From Mactra quadrangularis (Eukaryota > Mollusca > Bivalvia > Venerida > Mactridae), in NCBI GenBank assembly GCA_025267735.1, contig CM046304.1, forward strand, positions 24,555,381 to 24,619,380: a stretch of DNA of 64,000 nucleotides. Reading direction: 5' to 3'. The notes beneath the pieces are model-generated. The model ran no database searches. It saw only the letters and a program-made list of their open reading frames with translations, and was not told where the DNA came from. The translations under genes and the position numbers were made by a program. This document shows positions 1 through 14,700 of the stretch, piece after piece; within the stretch, counting starts at the first letter, position 1; each line of letters opens with the position of its first letter.

Positions 1-2057
1 TTCTAAGCCAGTCCTAACAGAAACATTTATCTCATGAAACAGGATTTCCAAGTCCATAGCTCGATTTCATTTTTACTCCGAACATAAAACAAGCATTATC
101 CATGGCGCAAAAACGAAGAACATATTCTTAAGAAAAATAAATTGACTTACATCGCATCTAATAATCACCGAATGTGAACAATCCAAAGGAGAACGAACGA
201 CTGACATAAAAGACAATTTTGGCGATGGTTTTAAGATGCGTTCAGCAAATGCTCATGACAGCTTTTGGACAGCTATATTTGAATACATATACATAAAGTC
301 ATAAATCAACGCCGATTACAAAAACCTTTCAAAACTTACTGACATTTTAATGAACTTGATTGACAGGATGTGAAAGGGATAGACTCATTACCATTGTTGC
401 GAAGGCGGGTTTCTGAACAATATACATACACGTGAGATGTTTGTTTGCAAGCCTTTGGCTAAATATAAGGACAATGAAATGTACAGACTCTGTGTTGCCA
501 TTTTGAACTGTATGTTGTAGTTCATCGATTATCCTTTCATAATTTCATTGTTATGTCAACTGTCGATGTCAAATTGACATCTTATTACGTGACAAGCTAG
601 CTGGTCAAATGGACTGGACATGTCTTTTATTTAGTAAAGTTGTGTTTTTCCACGTATGCATGTAGGTGTCTTAGACCTGGTTATACCAAAACATGATTTT
701 ATTGAACATTTTAATTGCAGTTATATACAAGCAAAGACTATCAAAAAGTTAATATTTTATCTGCTTAAAAAGGGAGTTAATCCACTCTCTAAATCCTAGA
801 TAATGAAGACAAAGGTCAGGACAAATAAGTGTAATTCTTGGAACGCATTAAGCTCCAAACTAGATCATAAATACTGTCGTTAAATATAGTTTTTAATTTA
901 AAAATGAAACCACGTGGTCAATGTGTGCTATGCACTACGAATAGTTGAATAAAATTATACAATATCATTCAATACACTAATAATTAAAACACAGTGTGCA
1001 CTTTTTACATAGTTGACAATGCTGCATAAATGATTTCTAAAGTATGGTCAAACAAGTACGAATGAATGTATTCCGTATCTAAGCCCAGATAAGTTTAGTT
1101 GGTGTTATCTAAAACAAAATATAATTTATTATAATCTTATAATCATTCAGTCTCTCTACAACTAGTTTGTATTCTTGTCTATGGCAAGTATGCAAAGTCT
1201 ATTTGTATAACAAAGTTCATTATAACTCAGTGCAGCATCCAGGGTTGAAGGTAACAATATTCATGGAAAATTTCTAACATTTTTGGCGCGTATTTCGAAG
1301 CAAGCTCACATTTTTCTCATTTCATTAGCATAAAACAGGTATTCATTTAAATGTTTGGGACACGCATAATGCAAATTAATTAACCCTTTAGATTCAAATT
1401 ATGCAAAATATGCTTGACGTTTTAAATATATAACTTTTGAAACAATTACGTATTGCACAAAATTTTATGTCTTTGAATTTGCTCTGCAAATTTTATGTAC
1501 TAGTATCAGCATTTTAGGACTAACTTAGGTTCGGAAACATGAGCTAGCGTAATTTACTTGAAGACCATCGCCGGCACTAGCTTATATATAAAATGATAAA
1601 CCATGTTCTGTACTTGACTTAAGATATTCGCGTAAACATTCATAACGGACCACCAAAAAAATATCGACAGATAAAAAATTTCAAAATTGTAATGTTAATG
1701 TTTTATTTATGAGCGTCTACGTGACGTTGATCGATCATTATAGCATTGATGTATCTAACCTTAACATATTTATCTAACATTTAATTACAGATAAGCGTCA
1801 GTCAATTTCTTAAAACTTTCATCAGCCTCCCGTGGGCTATTAACTTTTCAACGGGACATTGATTGACAATAGGAGAGAAAAAGTATTATGAAAATAATGT
1901 GAGTTAAAACAATAACAACGTGTCCATTAAACATTGGTATGTTGTTTTTGTCATATTAAGTCAAGCTTCAAAGATCAATTGATGACACTAAATGCTTTAG
2001 TGACCGGTTGACATAGATATCAAACATATTCAATGGTTCAAAAATAAGTTATTATTA
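1..2057. other. No gene seen
   Basis: AT-rich sequence with stops in all frames. No repeat or splice structure recognised. Confidence 0.6.
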
Positions 2058-2200
2058 CAGTCTACGAAATCAGGATATGAAAGTCATTGTCTGAACATAT
2101 CATTTTAAGAGCAAGCACTATATCTCATTTGTAGAATTTTGGTTGTCCCCCAAATAATTGCTGGGTGCCCAAACTAAAAAGTGGTTGTCCCTGGCAACCG
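2058..2200 (-). repeat. Dispersed repeat (TGGTTGTCCCTGGCAACC family), copy 1
   Basis: On the reverse strand, GGTTGCCAGGGACAACCACT, AAGATATAGTGCTTGCTCTT-like and CTTTCATATCCTGATTTCGT blocks are shared with 26858 and 55815. Confidence 0.75.
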
Positions 2201-2359
2201 TACACCAATTTCGTAGACTGTTATTATAATATTAATGAAATATAATATGCATTAGAAATACACTAAACATGAAAAGTCCATGCAGCCCACGGACACTGTT
2301 AGTCTTAGTATAGGGGCTTTAAATAAGCAAAATTATAATAATCAACCTTAGTACGGCTA

Positions 2360-2593
2360 TATAGTTCTATTATATTAACCTGTCACAACTTAAATAATTA
2401 CACGGTCACTGAATCTGTAGTTTTTCTTTGGAACTTGTTATTTCCCCGATATTCAAAATCGCTGCATATATAGTTAGATCATCAATAATTGATATGGATC
2501 AGTTGGTCAATGGTTAAAAAGAAGTTAAATAATAACACATTCAGTGACCGTGTAATTATTCAAGTTGTGACAGGCTAATATAATAGAACTATA
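2360..2593 (+). mobile_element. MITE with ~55-bp terminal inverted repeats, copy 1
   Basis: Begins TATAGTTCTATTATATTAAC and ends with the inverted counterpart; the arm continues CTGTCACAACTTAAATAATT then ACACGGTCACTGAAT. The TA at each end could be the target duplication, as in Tc1/mariner relatives. No ORF. Confidence 0.9.
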
Positions 2594-2712
2594 ACTCACA
2601 TGCAAACTATTGGTATACATGTTAACATGCAAATAGAATGTTATGTTAAAAAGTAAGCTAGTGATGGCATGCAAAACACACTAGTTTTAGTATTAATATG
2701 GAACGATAGTAT

Positions 2713-3003
2713 GTTATCTCCCCTTGCATACTCTTCTAATACATATAACCAATTAGTCGGATTTCTCGGATTTTACCCTAGATTTTTCAATGCCAATTGG
2801 CCACTTTTAACATTGAATGACGTGTTTCGTAAATTGTAAAAGTTATATTTTATCACACTGGTTAATATCTAAATAAACAAAACGATACTAGATGAAATAT
2901 TTCATTATAAAAATACAATGATAAAATCCGAGGATTCCAACCCTGTCAGGTCATACTTACCAATTGGATCCCCTTGTACTTTATCAGGGAATTATAACTG
3001 ACC
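2713..3003 (+). mobile_element. TIR element (TTAGTC..CTCGGATTTTACCC family), copy 1
   Basis: The left arm holds CCCCTTGCATACTCTTCTAA and CGGATTTCTCGGATTTTACC. The right arm holds the inverted match AAAATCCGAGGATTCCAAC, CTTACCAATTGGATCCC and TTATCAGGGAATTATAACTG. The element is a large imperfect palindrome without coding capacity. Confidence 0.75.
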
Positions 3004-3281
3004 ATTGTATTTTATTATTTTATAGCCAGTTATTTCTGCAGAAGTATTCATTCATAAGTGTCAATAAACAATCTCAGCAGTGATATTCATGCAATCTGAA
3101 GTTACTCTACTGTAGACCTCCTATCATTATGATGATCTCTTCCAAACATTGCTTACCAAACTTCAAACATTCATCCAACAATCTATTTTCCTGAAACCTC
3201 CAAACAACTTTCCTAAATGGATCTCTTTTGGCATGACCATCGCTGTTCTCCAACCATTTGAACTTTCACCAATCTATATAA

Positions 3282-3370
3282 TGGGTCTCCTCCACTGACA
3301 TATCCTGGGTCTCCTTCACGGGCATAATCTGGGTCTCCTTCACTGGCATAATCTGGGCCTTCTCCATTGG
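3282..3370. repeat. Short tandem repeat, 24-bp unit, about four copies
   Basis: TGGGTCTCCTTCACTGGCAT with AATC, repeated with small changes. The - strand frame reads an eight-residue repeat (QIMPVKET), but no splice sites or leader support a gene. Confidence 0.85.
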
Positions 3371-3556
3371 CATATATATATCACACAAGTAAGTAGTTGA
3401 CGTAGTCCCGGGAACTATAACAACCTGGGACCCCATCAACTTACTTCTTGGATGACACAGTTGGTCTGGTTGTTGTGGCATATCCATCCAAGGAGTTGTT
3501 TCCTTGAAGTTATTGTTTCTTGATTCAAATACGAGCATCCATGTTCGTTTACTTTC

Positions 3557-3722
3557 AACATGACCACCACCACCATCATCATCATTACCATCATCGCCAA
3601 CAACTTCATTATCATCTCCACCTCATCATCATCACCACCATTATCACCATCTTCATCATAACTACCAACAGAAGCAACATCACCGTTATCATCAGCAGCA
3701 GCAACATCATCGTTATCATCTG
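3557..3722. repeat. CAT/CAC simple repeat
   Basis: Interrupted trinucleotide repeat of CAT, CAC and AAC. It creates His-rich and Asp-rich spurious frames on opposite strands. Confidence 0.95.
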
Positions 3723-4796
3723 TTGAAGTGATCATCTCAGTCAGTAATTAGTACTCTTACGATCTTTTGATATTCATTGCTATAGTTCTCAATCCATTTG
3801 GTACAGGACAGAATAGAACAAATCTTTATTTCCTCATTGAAAAAATATGATGCATGTTTTATCTACCAGTTTAGACAATTATGGGGTCAAATAGAGACTC
3901 GCCTGTGTTTATTGAGATTTACGGTCAAATTTGTACATTTCTCGTTTTGTTTGCTATTCAAAGAAAGGTCTCCTGTTTTTGTTCGCTGTACTAAAGGAGC
4001 TACTCAAGTACGTCGAGCTTTGTTTTGGAAATAGGTTCCAAGTAATAAAACAGTTGCCCTATATTGCCAGATCTTGTAGTGATTTTGATTGTCGTGAAGG
4101 TGATAAAGCACATGCTTGTTTTATGTACTCTGACTCATTTTAACTAGCACTAAATTAAAGTCGAGTAAAGCATGCTCTATTTTAGTACAAATTAATGTGT
4201 TTTCATGACATTTAATGTCTTGGCTTTAAAACACGCCCAAAATTATTTAAATATGATAAATGCATGTTAAAAATAACAACATTAGCATTGTTTCATTTTT
4301 TTTAAATTTTGAATTGTAAACTGAAACGTGTTGAGCAAATACGCAAGTTTTAACAGTTTTAAACAATCACATAATCTGGTTCAGAGCAGTTAATTTTGCT
4401 TAAGAAGTCATATTTTGTTTTAACAGACTTTAGCTCTATAATAAACCCTATAATAAATTGACTGCGAACAGTTTTAAAATTTAAGCATGATAGTCACTAA
4501 GCATCTAATATTAAAAGTTCTGTTTTATACAATGAACCCAGAGAAGAGCGGACACAGAGAAACATGGAATCCACCATTTCTTAGCAATATTTGGTCGCAG
4601 TTTAGGCATACGAATGCACCAGAAATCTGAGAAACCAAAAACCTGTATATTCTGAACGTTTTGTTTTGTCTTTTAAGGAGTTCGGACCTTAAATTTCACA
4701 ATGAGTGGCAAAAATCGTAAATGTTTTAATAAAGAATAACATCATAATTTATCAAATTTATTGTTCTAGTTTACACAATTTGTTCCTTATGGGCCT

Positions 4797-5046
4797 TTGC
4801 GACTTCTCCGCTACCAAAGCACGCAGCAAGTCGGCGACTCTTTCCACCAAATAAATACAAAAAAGCAATCTCTGATCTTTCAATGTAATGACAATAAGCA
4901 GATGAAGATGAAAGCTAAAATGCATAAACAAACGTCCAGCGATGATTCTGTTGATTATGACGACAAACCACATGGAATTGACTATGTCCCGAGTCATAAG
5001 TTATGATTCTATCCCCGGACCTAATCAATACCCGAGCGGTAAATCT
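4797..5046 (+). pseudogene. Possible cytochrome P450 N-terminal exon remnant (weak)
   Basis: A basic leader-like frame (4797-5003) stops at a TGA. The frame next to it reads SYDSIPGPNQYPSG (from about 4999), resembling the proline-rich hinge that follows the leader in P450s, then a possible donor G/GTAAAT. No haem-binding or I-helix exon was seen nearby. A chance IPGP is quite possible. Confidence 0.2.
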
Positions 5047-5229
5047 CTTTACATTAACTGCATTTCATCTGTACATTTTTTCTTAATAAAGGAAGAAATT
5101 CCAGAGTTGTTCAAGTCTATCCGAAATATTGCAGCATCCGAATTGATGAAAATTCATTTTTTCCAAAGCCGCAATTTCGAATTATTTTTTTACTACAATA
5201 ATTTTGTGTCGCTACGGTAAGAAATAAGT

Positions 5230-7858
5230 TTTGAGGAATAGAATGGTCGGAGACTGACCTAGAAAATTGTATTTAGATAGAGTAATGTACTTTCATGCAA
5301 TTTTTGTTAAGTTTTAAAAAAGAGAGACTATACAGATTTGACAGGAATGCAGTTATAGAAACTGAAAAGATATCATATATAGCCCAGATATATTTAGGTT
5401 TCGAGGATGGAATCATGCATACGTATAGTTATAGAATAGATAAAGTGATTATTAAATTTTACATTTAGTATATGAAGTGAAAGAAAGCAGTCATTCAATG
5501 AAGGCATAAGATGGATGAATTGTGTCGTCAAGTGATGATGCTTATAAGATGGCTACGATTAGAAAAAAGAGAAACAAACTTGGTCAATGTAGTTAAAACA
5601 TAAATATTATGATGTTAAAAGCCAAAATGGTAAAACGTGCAGCAAAATATGATAATAATAAATGAAATAAAGAAATATGTCCAAATTGATTTCAAAATTT
5701 GTTGATTATGAAGTTAACAAGTTAGTGCAATTGCTACTGTCTTATCTATGTTATAATCGACATTAACAAAATGAGAATAACATATTTATAGAAAAAAGTA
5801 ATGAATGCTTATGAAATGAAAAAAAGAACGAAGGTTGATATACGTATGATTTGGAGAGTTGTTATCATAAGTAAATAGATTTTAGAGATGAATTCCCAGA
5901 ATAAGTACAATGCATAGTTGAGACATTTAGCAAAACAAAATTTGAAAGAAGAAAGCAAAACCAGATATAAATGGATATAAAAAGTGGTTAGTAGTTAGAC
6001 ATTATAAGTATAAGATCAACCAAAATCACCAATAACATATGAATAGTGTTCATACAAAATATTACCTTCTGTTATGACCTACAATCCAACTTGAACACTC
6101 TGCAAAACACCATACAAACAAAACAAATGTTAAAACATAAATAACTGTATTTAAATCAAAACTTTATTTATATAAGGAAAATAGGGATAAGTAAAGATCT
6201 TAATCGCTTCAGAAATCAGGATAAATAATTATTTTCAGTATAATCGGCAGTATATCTTATGCCTACAAGGCAAAACAATCCGGGCCATATGCATAAATTA
6301 ATAATTTTGGGCAATAAATAAAGTTTGGTTGATTATGAATTCTTGTAATCTTGTGTTGAAATCAGAGATATTTCTGTCAGTAATTATGTTTCAAACATTG
6401 ATAAGTCAGCCATCTTTAGATTAAATCTAAAAATACGAATCTACGCTCTGTACTGACTCTACATACATTCAATTTTTGGCGCTAGAATTTTAACGGTCGT
6501 TGACGTGTTTATTTTTCAACATGTCATTGCTGATAAATATCGGTGTGAAGAGGCGTTAATTTACAGCTCATTACGACATCATATGACCATTGTTGCATTT
6601 ATCAATCGATCTGGGATCGTAAAAGTGGCCCCTTTGTCCCCTACTTGTCAGTAAATAATCATAATAATGACATTAACTAATGTTAAAACAAGTCATTGAT
6701 GCATCAACAAGGAGACTGAATTCTGTATAGAATATTTCATACACTTGTAACATGAACGACAGAAAAACGCTGATAATTAATAACAGAACCTAGCGCTACG
6801 TGCCTTAACTCATATAGAGTTTAATAAGGTCTAATGATTTTTTAAATCCCCTTTTTCAATTCAAATACATTGTTTAATTCATATGCCTAAGTGTATTCAA
6901 CTCAATGCTAGCACTGTATATTTGCCCTTGAAAGTGAAATGCTGTTTCAAAATGCAGTACCAATGCATAACTTAAAACTGTTAGTCCAAAGTCTGTAATT
7001 CTCTGCATATTGTCATAAAATACCATCATTTAACAGAGCTGACTCTTCTGTTCACAAAGTTTGAAATCTTATGCATAAAAAACATTTTACTATTAGAATT
7101 AGGATAAATTGAAGAGGGCTCGATTGTTATTTATTTATATTGTTGACGTGTTTTTTAAATTACTTGTTTGCAAAACCAAACTTTTAGTCATGTGCATTAA
7201 ACTATTAGTCCCATGTATTTGAGTTAGACAGCTCTTGTTAAGATATCCAATTTCAACTTCATCTGATGTTAAATGATATTTTATAGATGCTGTAATTCTT
7301 ATTTGCACTAAGCCCCTCTCTATGACTAGGCTTTATGTTGACCTTGCCTTTCCAAATTTTCTAAATTCAGGTCTAAAATGTTCTTAGAAAATCTGTTAAT
7401 ATCAGATTAACATCAAGTCTTACTGAAAAGAGCATTGAATAAAGATTCAAAATTAATGTGTGATCATAATAACTGAATCTATATCCACGGCGGTTACGCC
7501 ACACGTTCCTACAAAGGGAAATAACCGCTGCAGAGAGTTTGATATCTAACCAAACCCTACAAACCTTTGTACATTTTTATCACATGTACTATCATTAACC
7601 ATACAAGATCTTGATTATCAACATGTCTAATTATGATAGACTCTAAATTTATTCAAATTTCTAATTTGAAAATCTCCCTTCCCTGTAACACCCCCCCCCC
7701 CCATGTGAGCCTCTAAGTTTGATCACTGTCAACGAAAAGATTGATGATAATGAAGTTGCCTGGAAGCAATACAAACGATTAAATATTCAGAATCAAAAAT
7801 TAATCCATTTGTTTTATATCTTATAAATGCATGAGCTGTTGCAAAAAAACAACTGATT
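5230..7858. other. No gene seen
   Basis: AT-rich, non-coding. A 14-base poly-C run lies near 7690. AAAGGGAAATAACCGCTG at about 7514 recurs at 8875, a short dispersed motif. Confidence 0.6.
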
Positions 7859-8031
7859 ACAGTAAAATTCCGTTATAAAGACTGCTTTCTTTTCTATTAC
7901 AAATGTATGTGATTGTTAATGATTTTTAAGTCCTAGATGCTTTATTTGATAAGAAAACATCTCTACATTTAGACCGTTCCATTTTAAAGACCATCTTTTT
8001 TGATGGTCTAATATAGTGGAAAATTACTGTA
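7859..8031 (+). mobile_element. Short palindromic MITE (ACAGTAAARTTCC family), copy 1
   Basis: Ends ACAGTAAAATTCCG and GGAAAATTACTGTAC, with internal palindromic blocks AAGACCATC/GATGGTCT. About 170 bp, non-coding. Confidence 0.85.
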
Positions 8032-8179
8032 CATAATCGAGCTAAATCATTTATTAACAGTCTTAATAACATGTATTAACAGCTTCCTCTAAAAGTTCTT
8101 CGGTTGGGGTTGTTTGGGTTTTACGGCACATCAACACAGAAAGGTTATATCGCGCCCTAAGGTTCTTCCATACTGAAGG

Positions 8180-10640
8180 TAATATTATACGAGTATGTCG
8201 CGTGCGAATATCTTTACATTTTTTTCTCCCCTCATATACAAAGAAATTGTTACAGATAAAAATTGAGTTTGTAGCATGAAGTCTGATCTCAGGTATTTTC
8301 CAACAGTGGGTAAAAGGTATCTCTTGCCTCTTATTGTAATAAAGAACTTACTACCATGTGCACGACTAAAACGTTATCTATATTCTTAATTACTTATACT
8401 GGTGACCAATTTATTTGTCTAAAATATAAATTTCGACAAGCTATTTAACGTCTATAATTGAAGTCGAGATGTTAAGATTAATTGACTTCAAACAGCTGAT
8501 GGTCTTAGGTTCGAGCCCCAGAAGTAAATGGATGAACATTGTATACAGTAGATAAGGGTCAAGTACGTTAGTAAGGTGACCTCAAACTGTGCTTTGCTAC
8601 TTAAACACTGCCAACACGTTAATCACGTGACGCTAGCAATACCATGTGACAAAAAATGGCGACCGCCATGAAAACACCGTGGTAATTTCGTTATTTCTAC
8701 AAATTATTAAACAAAACTATCTTTTTGTCTTTAATTACTTTGAACATTTAACTTTACAATAAGAAGACACATTTTATAGACAATATTGAAATATAAAAGA
8801 AGAGATGATAAAAAATATTCGGCTCTCAGAGTGACGAATTGTCTTGTGGTGCCAGTGGTTATTGGTTTATTAAAGGGAAATAACCGCTGTGTGGAGTTTG
8901 AGGTGACCTAGGTAGGGTGTGATTATCCTCACATAACTCAGCTTGTTAAAAATGGACGTACATGTACTTAAAATCAGAACAAAAATAAAACACTAAAAGC
9001 CAACTGACCATTTTATAACAGACGTTCACAAACATTGCGTTTTTCCCCAAAAAAATAAAACAAATTAGGCCGTAAGTTCACGGATGCAAATATAGTCTAC
9101 ACAAGTCACATACATGATTATACAAAAAACTTGGCAAAGTGATGCGAACATTATCTGTTTTTCATAAAGTAAACATGTATTCAAATGTCAGAACACTACT
9201 AGATGCTACATAACTTGATATTGTGACATAGTTTTTACCTACAATGTAAAGCGCTGAGAAATAATGGCAATGTCACATGTTTTCGCGACTTTGACATAGA
9301 GTAAAACCGCATCAACGTTCTTACATATAAATGTTGAAGTAAAATAAATAGGACATGAGATTTAAAATACTCTATTCTCAGTATAATGTCATTTCAAATA
9401 ATGAATCATTTTGAGTGTGAAATGAAAAAAAGCAATGAAGTAAATTATGAAGTATGAACAAATGCCGACAAGATAATGAATTATCTACGACAACTGACTT
9501 GCTAGACTGATGGTACAAGGAACATTCTATTATATTCATCCTGAATTGTTACTAAAATATAATCTAAGCTGTCAAGTCGCTAAGCTGTGGACATTTTTCA
9601 CGCTTTAAACTGTCTGACACATTCAAAAGTGCGTAACATTTTAGTTAAAACAACAACAAAAAAGTTACATACGTTGCGAAATTCATTCTTCTCTAGCATT
9701 GCAACGTGCAAATATCAGTTTCCATCAATTGGGTCTGGTCGGCAGGCTTGTTTACTGCAAGTATCCATAAACGAAAGTGAAAAAAAATCAAATGTCAACA
9801 ACAGGATTAGTGTTAGCTCAACAACCACACAACTGAAAACGAGTAAAATGTCAAAGGTATAGTTTTTTAAGCGCCGAAATATAACCAGCATCGCAAAAAA
9901 CATGGCGGAGCTGTGAACAGCATATGAAACGATATAGCTACGATCACCTTTGTATGTTTATGTGAAATTAATCTGAAAAACAAGCGTACAGATATGTTTA
10001 TGATATAGAAACCTAAAGGCTAAAGTAACAAAAATATTTGATAATTACATACAGTTCCATTATATTGTTTTCAAATGGCCCGGCACGCAAAAGAACCATT
10101 TAAGGGGACAACTCAACTCTCATCGTTCAAACAATGATATACGCCATTGTCATTTAATAAATGTATATTTTATCAGCAATTACACACATTTATTGGTATG
10201 ATTTGCTTACAGCAAGCATATTTTACTGCCAATCTAAGGTAGTCATCTAAAATATACAAGATTTTTCTATCTCTGTTTTCGCCTAATTTATTTTAAGGTT
10301 CATATTTAATTCATGTATACATTGTTTTACACAAAAATGTAAATGTGATTTGGGTACTTTATAATAAGGTTTAGGGATATTAGCAACTCAATTTGAAACT
10401 TACCTAAACCTTCGTGAGAAAAAACTATTCAAGGGGGTAGTACTAATTCTCAATGTACATAAAAATTAGATAGATCCGAAATTTACCCATCCGGAAAATG
10501 TCATTTTATCGGAAATAATTTATTTGTACATATTAATGTTTGATCAATTTATGTACATATATGTATGTTTATATATATGAATAATTTGAAATCATATAAT
10601 TACTATAACTGGTAGGTATTTAGGTAACAAAGATATTAGC
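8180..10640. other. No gene seen
   Basis: An open frame at 9587-9862 has no leader, splice or domain support. A B-box-like GGTTCGAGCC at 8510 is an isolated SINE relic at most. Confidence 0.55.
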
Positions 10641-10646
10641 TATTAG

Positions 10647-10874
10647 TATAGTTCTATTACATTAACCTGTCATAACTTGAATAATTACACGGTCACTGAA
10701 TGTGTTATTATTTAACCTCTTTTTAACCATTGAGCCACCAATCCATATTAATTATTGATAATCTAACTATATATGCGACGATTTTGAATATCAAGTTCGA
10801 AAAGGGGTTAAAATAATAGATTCAGTGACCGTGTAATTATTTAAGTTGTGACAGGTTAATGTAATAGAACTATA
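10647..10874 (-). mobile_element. MITE with ~55-bp terminal inverted repeats, copy 2
   Basis: Same family as the element at 2360 but in the opposite orientation: the internal sequence (CGCATATATAGTTAGAT, ATGGTTAAAAAGAGGTTAAA) matches on the reverse strand. 228 bp, TATA at both ends. Confidence 0.9.
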
Positions 10875-11575
10875 TTTATAACTTAAAGTTTGTAAATTTG
10901 GTTGTTATTGAATTAAATTACTCGCATTCATCATTGCTAGACCTTCATTTTACGTGATAGTCTGTCATGATTCTCGCATTCAGTAATATTCAGTAAATTG
11001 GTTCGAACCCTCGAAAACATAAGTAAAAGATGACACTGATTTGAAATCAGCAAAAGTAACCAATGTGGCTGTGTAATAGTTAAAATGAAATGAACTTTGT
11101 TCAGATATGAATGATGCTAAGAAATGTTCTTTGTTCAGACATGAATGATGCCAACTTAAGCAATCTATTTGACTATTCTATCATAAGACTATTCTTATAT
11201 GGCCAAAACCGTGCTTATCAACACACATACGGAATGACAAATCATTATACGATTATGAGTCTTTATTGACCATGTATTCAATATCCATCGATCATTATTG
11301 TATGAGCAAATATAGAAAGGCAACAAAAATGACTTGATAGAGGACATGTAACTTGTTTTATCTGATTTTCATGTTTATATTATGTTTTGTCTCATATGAC
11401 ATGATCCACTGTAAGTAGTGTCATGAATCAATGTCATGACAGATTTTTGTTGTTTTATTCTAGTTGTTGTTTCATTGTTGTTGTGGTTGTTGTTGTTTTT
11501 GTCTAGTAGTGAACGTATGTTGTTTTAACGTACAATGACTTTACATATTGAACTCGAACAGTTTATAGTTTTTAC

Positions 11576-11745
11576 ACAGTAAAGTTCCGCTATTTAGACC
11601 ACTTTTGTTGTTTCGAATTCATGCTATTTTTGACAATTATTAAGACCCGAATACTTAATTTGTGAACAAACAGGTCTCTATAATAAGCCCGTTTCCCTAT
11701 TAAGACCATCAATTTTGCTGGTCTTAAAAGCGGAACTTTACTGTA
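11576..11745 (+). mobile_element. Short palindromic MITE (ACAGTAAARTTCC family), copy 2
   Basis: Left ACAGTAAAGTTCCGCTATTT, right AAAAGCGGAACTTTACTGTA: almost perfect inverted ends. The best-preserved copy in the window. Confidence 0.9.
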
Positions 11746-11749
11746 GATA

Positions 11750-14700
11750 GATAGAACGTGTTTTTTTTCAAATCAAGTAGGCCATTTGGCTCATGAGATA
11801 GACTTCAGCACAAAACAGTGCGTTTGGTCATAGAACATAATTATTTACATTTATATTTGCAAATATTTGTTACAACATTTTAGAACAATATGATTATATC
11901 GGTCAGTATGGCCTGCAATAGATTGTATCTGTATTTTACGCAAACTATGGAAATAACCTATGATTGATTTGGGATTGAGATAAAAATTCAGTCTGCTCAT
12001 TAATGGCTATTGTTTCTTGTAATGTTACGAAATACATGAATATACCCCATGTAATGGTCCAAACTGTGAAACTTATTGTATAGTTATTCACAAACAATTG
12101 ACAGTGTGTCTGCTGATAAACCTTCAAAACACGACCACTGTCGCATGCTTGACCTTTATAATGATAATTTTAGGTATGAACAGTAAAAGCAGTCTACGTC
12201 AGCGGCGTCAAATGTACAATTAAAATATGGTAAACATTTAGAATATAGCTGACACTGAACAGTTCTCCTGGTATATTTTTTTTATTTGATATTTTCTGAC
12301 ATTATAGTAAAGTAGTTCATATTCGTACACTGGTGCTTTTAAAATATAAATATGTTTAGTAAATTTACATTGCATAGTTATGATTAAATAAAATAACCGA
12401 TCCCTAGTTTTGTTCGCACAAAACATTTTTAAAATGATATAGGTCTAAATTTATGATTAATTCACATGAAATGCAATGACAACATTTAATTCCTTTAAAA
12501 ATGTGAGTAAAATGTTTCGTTGAATTAAGTTGACTAACAACGAAATTCAAACAAAGTTGAAAGTTATCTTACTTTAAATGGGTATTAGAAATTGTGTTGA
12601 CATGGCGTTTGAACCCAATAAAACATAAAAACATGCATGTGCATTAGTATTTAACCAGTTAATGTCGAGTCTGCAGTCACGTTTATCTGCACGTGACTTA
12701 ACTGATGCTCATTTCTATTAAATAAACCCAGAACCAGTCTAGCTCAGCTAAAATTCGACTTAAAGTCTGTTCAATGTCAGCTAGCTTTCAAAGGTCAGTT
12801 TTAGATAATACAAACATATTGTGAAAACACTCCAAAATGAAAGAGCTAAATGCCGAACATTTGAAACATTAAGTTATATTATTGTTTTCCTATCTAATAT
12901 TGTGCATTTTTGTCCTCATATATTTGTAAATGTTATGGAAATAGATAAAACTATATATCTGTATATTATACAAAATGTCGTTTTTTTCAGAAGCACTGCT
13001 TATTTAACAATAATATCGTGAAAAGATGCAGTTGCAGATGAAGAAAATACCACAGTCTCATTTAGGCGTTAAATGTGCGTTTGCTATAGATATTTCTAAA
13101 TTATACAAAAATAAAGCGACAAATGTAGGTGATGGCAACCATGCACAATTCACATTCGGTCAACTAGGTCAAGAAAGCGAAGCAATCACTGGTATCCAAG
13201 GTGCCAAAACCCACTTTCAGTGGGATAAATGTTCGTGCGCAGAATACATTTCTTAAAAATTATGTCAAGATTGCAAAAGGTCTGCAAATGATGGGTTCCA
13301 TGCAGAAATCACATGTATTGTGTACCTTTATCGCGGACAGAAGCCATTTTGTTTGCTAATTCAAATAAAACGAAGAGTTTTAAAAACGATGGCACAGCAC
13401 CAAAGAAGGACTCATCTACAACGTATAGTTTGTATGTGTTCTTTTGACATAACCTATTCCTCTGGAAATTCATGTCAATTAGCTTAATTAACCTAACATT
13501 TAATGAAGTATAAACATACAGTGTGTAACAAGCTGAGATGAGATGTTATATACAGTTGTAAATATGTTCACGTTTGTTGATACATCCCTCCAGGCCATAA
13601 AACTATACGTGCATGCTCTTAACATGACGATCAAAAACGTTAAGGCAGACAAACATCAATAAATATAGGCTACAGATATGTTAATAGCTCTTAATTACAG
13701 GTTAATTGTAATTATTTGCTATATAAGGAAACAGCTAGTCAATGCTAGTGCTCGTCTTTTGATGTGTTTGGAAGGTGGGTGGGGGGAAGGTGACCCGGGC
13801 TGTCCTAACGAGACATAAACACATGCTTACAATTTTTTACATCATAATAAAAATGCATCATCATGGTTGTAAATCAAATATTACACTTAGTATTATGCAA
13901 ATGGATTTTAGTGTTTACAAAAAGGGAAAAGGGGAAAAGGTTTATTAGAAAATATTTAACAGAAACAAGCATAATCATACTGTTGCATGACTTCTGCATA
14001 TTCACAGTCCTAATTTCATTAAAATTATAAAAATAATAATGACATGAAAATATTTACTCACTTAATGATGAAAAGCCAGCGTCCATCTTTGTATTTCATC
14101 CACGGTGTTGTTTTCAGCATAAAAACTTGCGAAATAAGTCGAATCCCATTTGTAAAAACAGTAAATTTATTATTTCAATGAAAACATTTTGAAATTTAGT
14201 TGTATTATCCGCCATGTTGCTAGTTGCCTTATATGTCCGTGAAATTGAAATGTAAACCCCCTAATAATGTTAAAAACGTGTAAGAACGTTGCCATCAGCT
14301 TTCAGGTGAAATTTTCGGATGTTTTGCTTAAAATGACAACTTTCTGAATACGTTAAGTTAGATTTATGTCAAATGCTACAGTTAGAAAAATGGATATGTC
14401 ATGCTTGGTATGTGGTCGCAGTTAATTCTCAATTTGACTTTCGAAGCTTTCAGAAATATATACTGTTGTATATTTCAACACAAAATATTTTACCAGTAAA
14501 ATTTTGTGGTAAGTCTTTCAACGATTTATCACACTAATGGCTATTTTTATCCCTATATCAACGACTTGTTTAGTTTTCTAACATTGAAAATATAAAGTAT
14601 ATATTCATAATCCCCCCCCCCAAAAAATCAACAAATACTTTCATTCTTTGTAAACATGCCAGGCAAAAAAGTAGATATATTTCTTAGCGTAGATACACAA

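Noticed and set aside
3436..3735. Asp/Met/Val-rich and His-rich open frames
   Set aside because: Products of the CAT/CAC simple repeat read on both strands.
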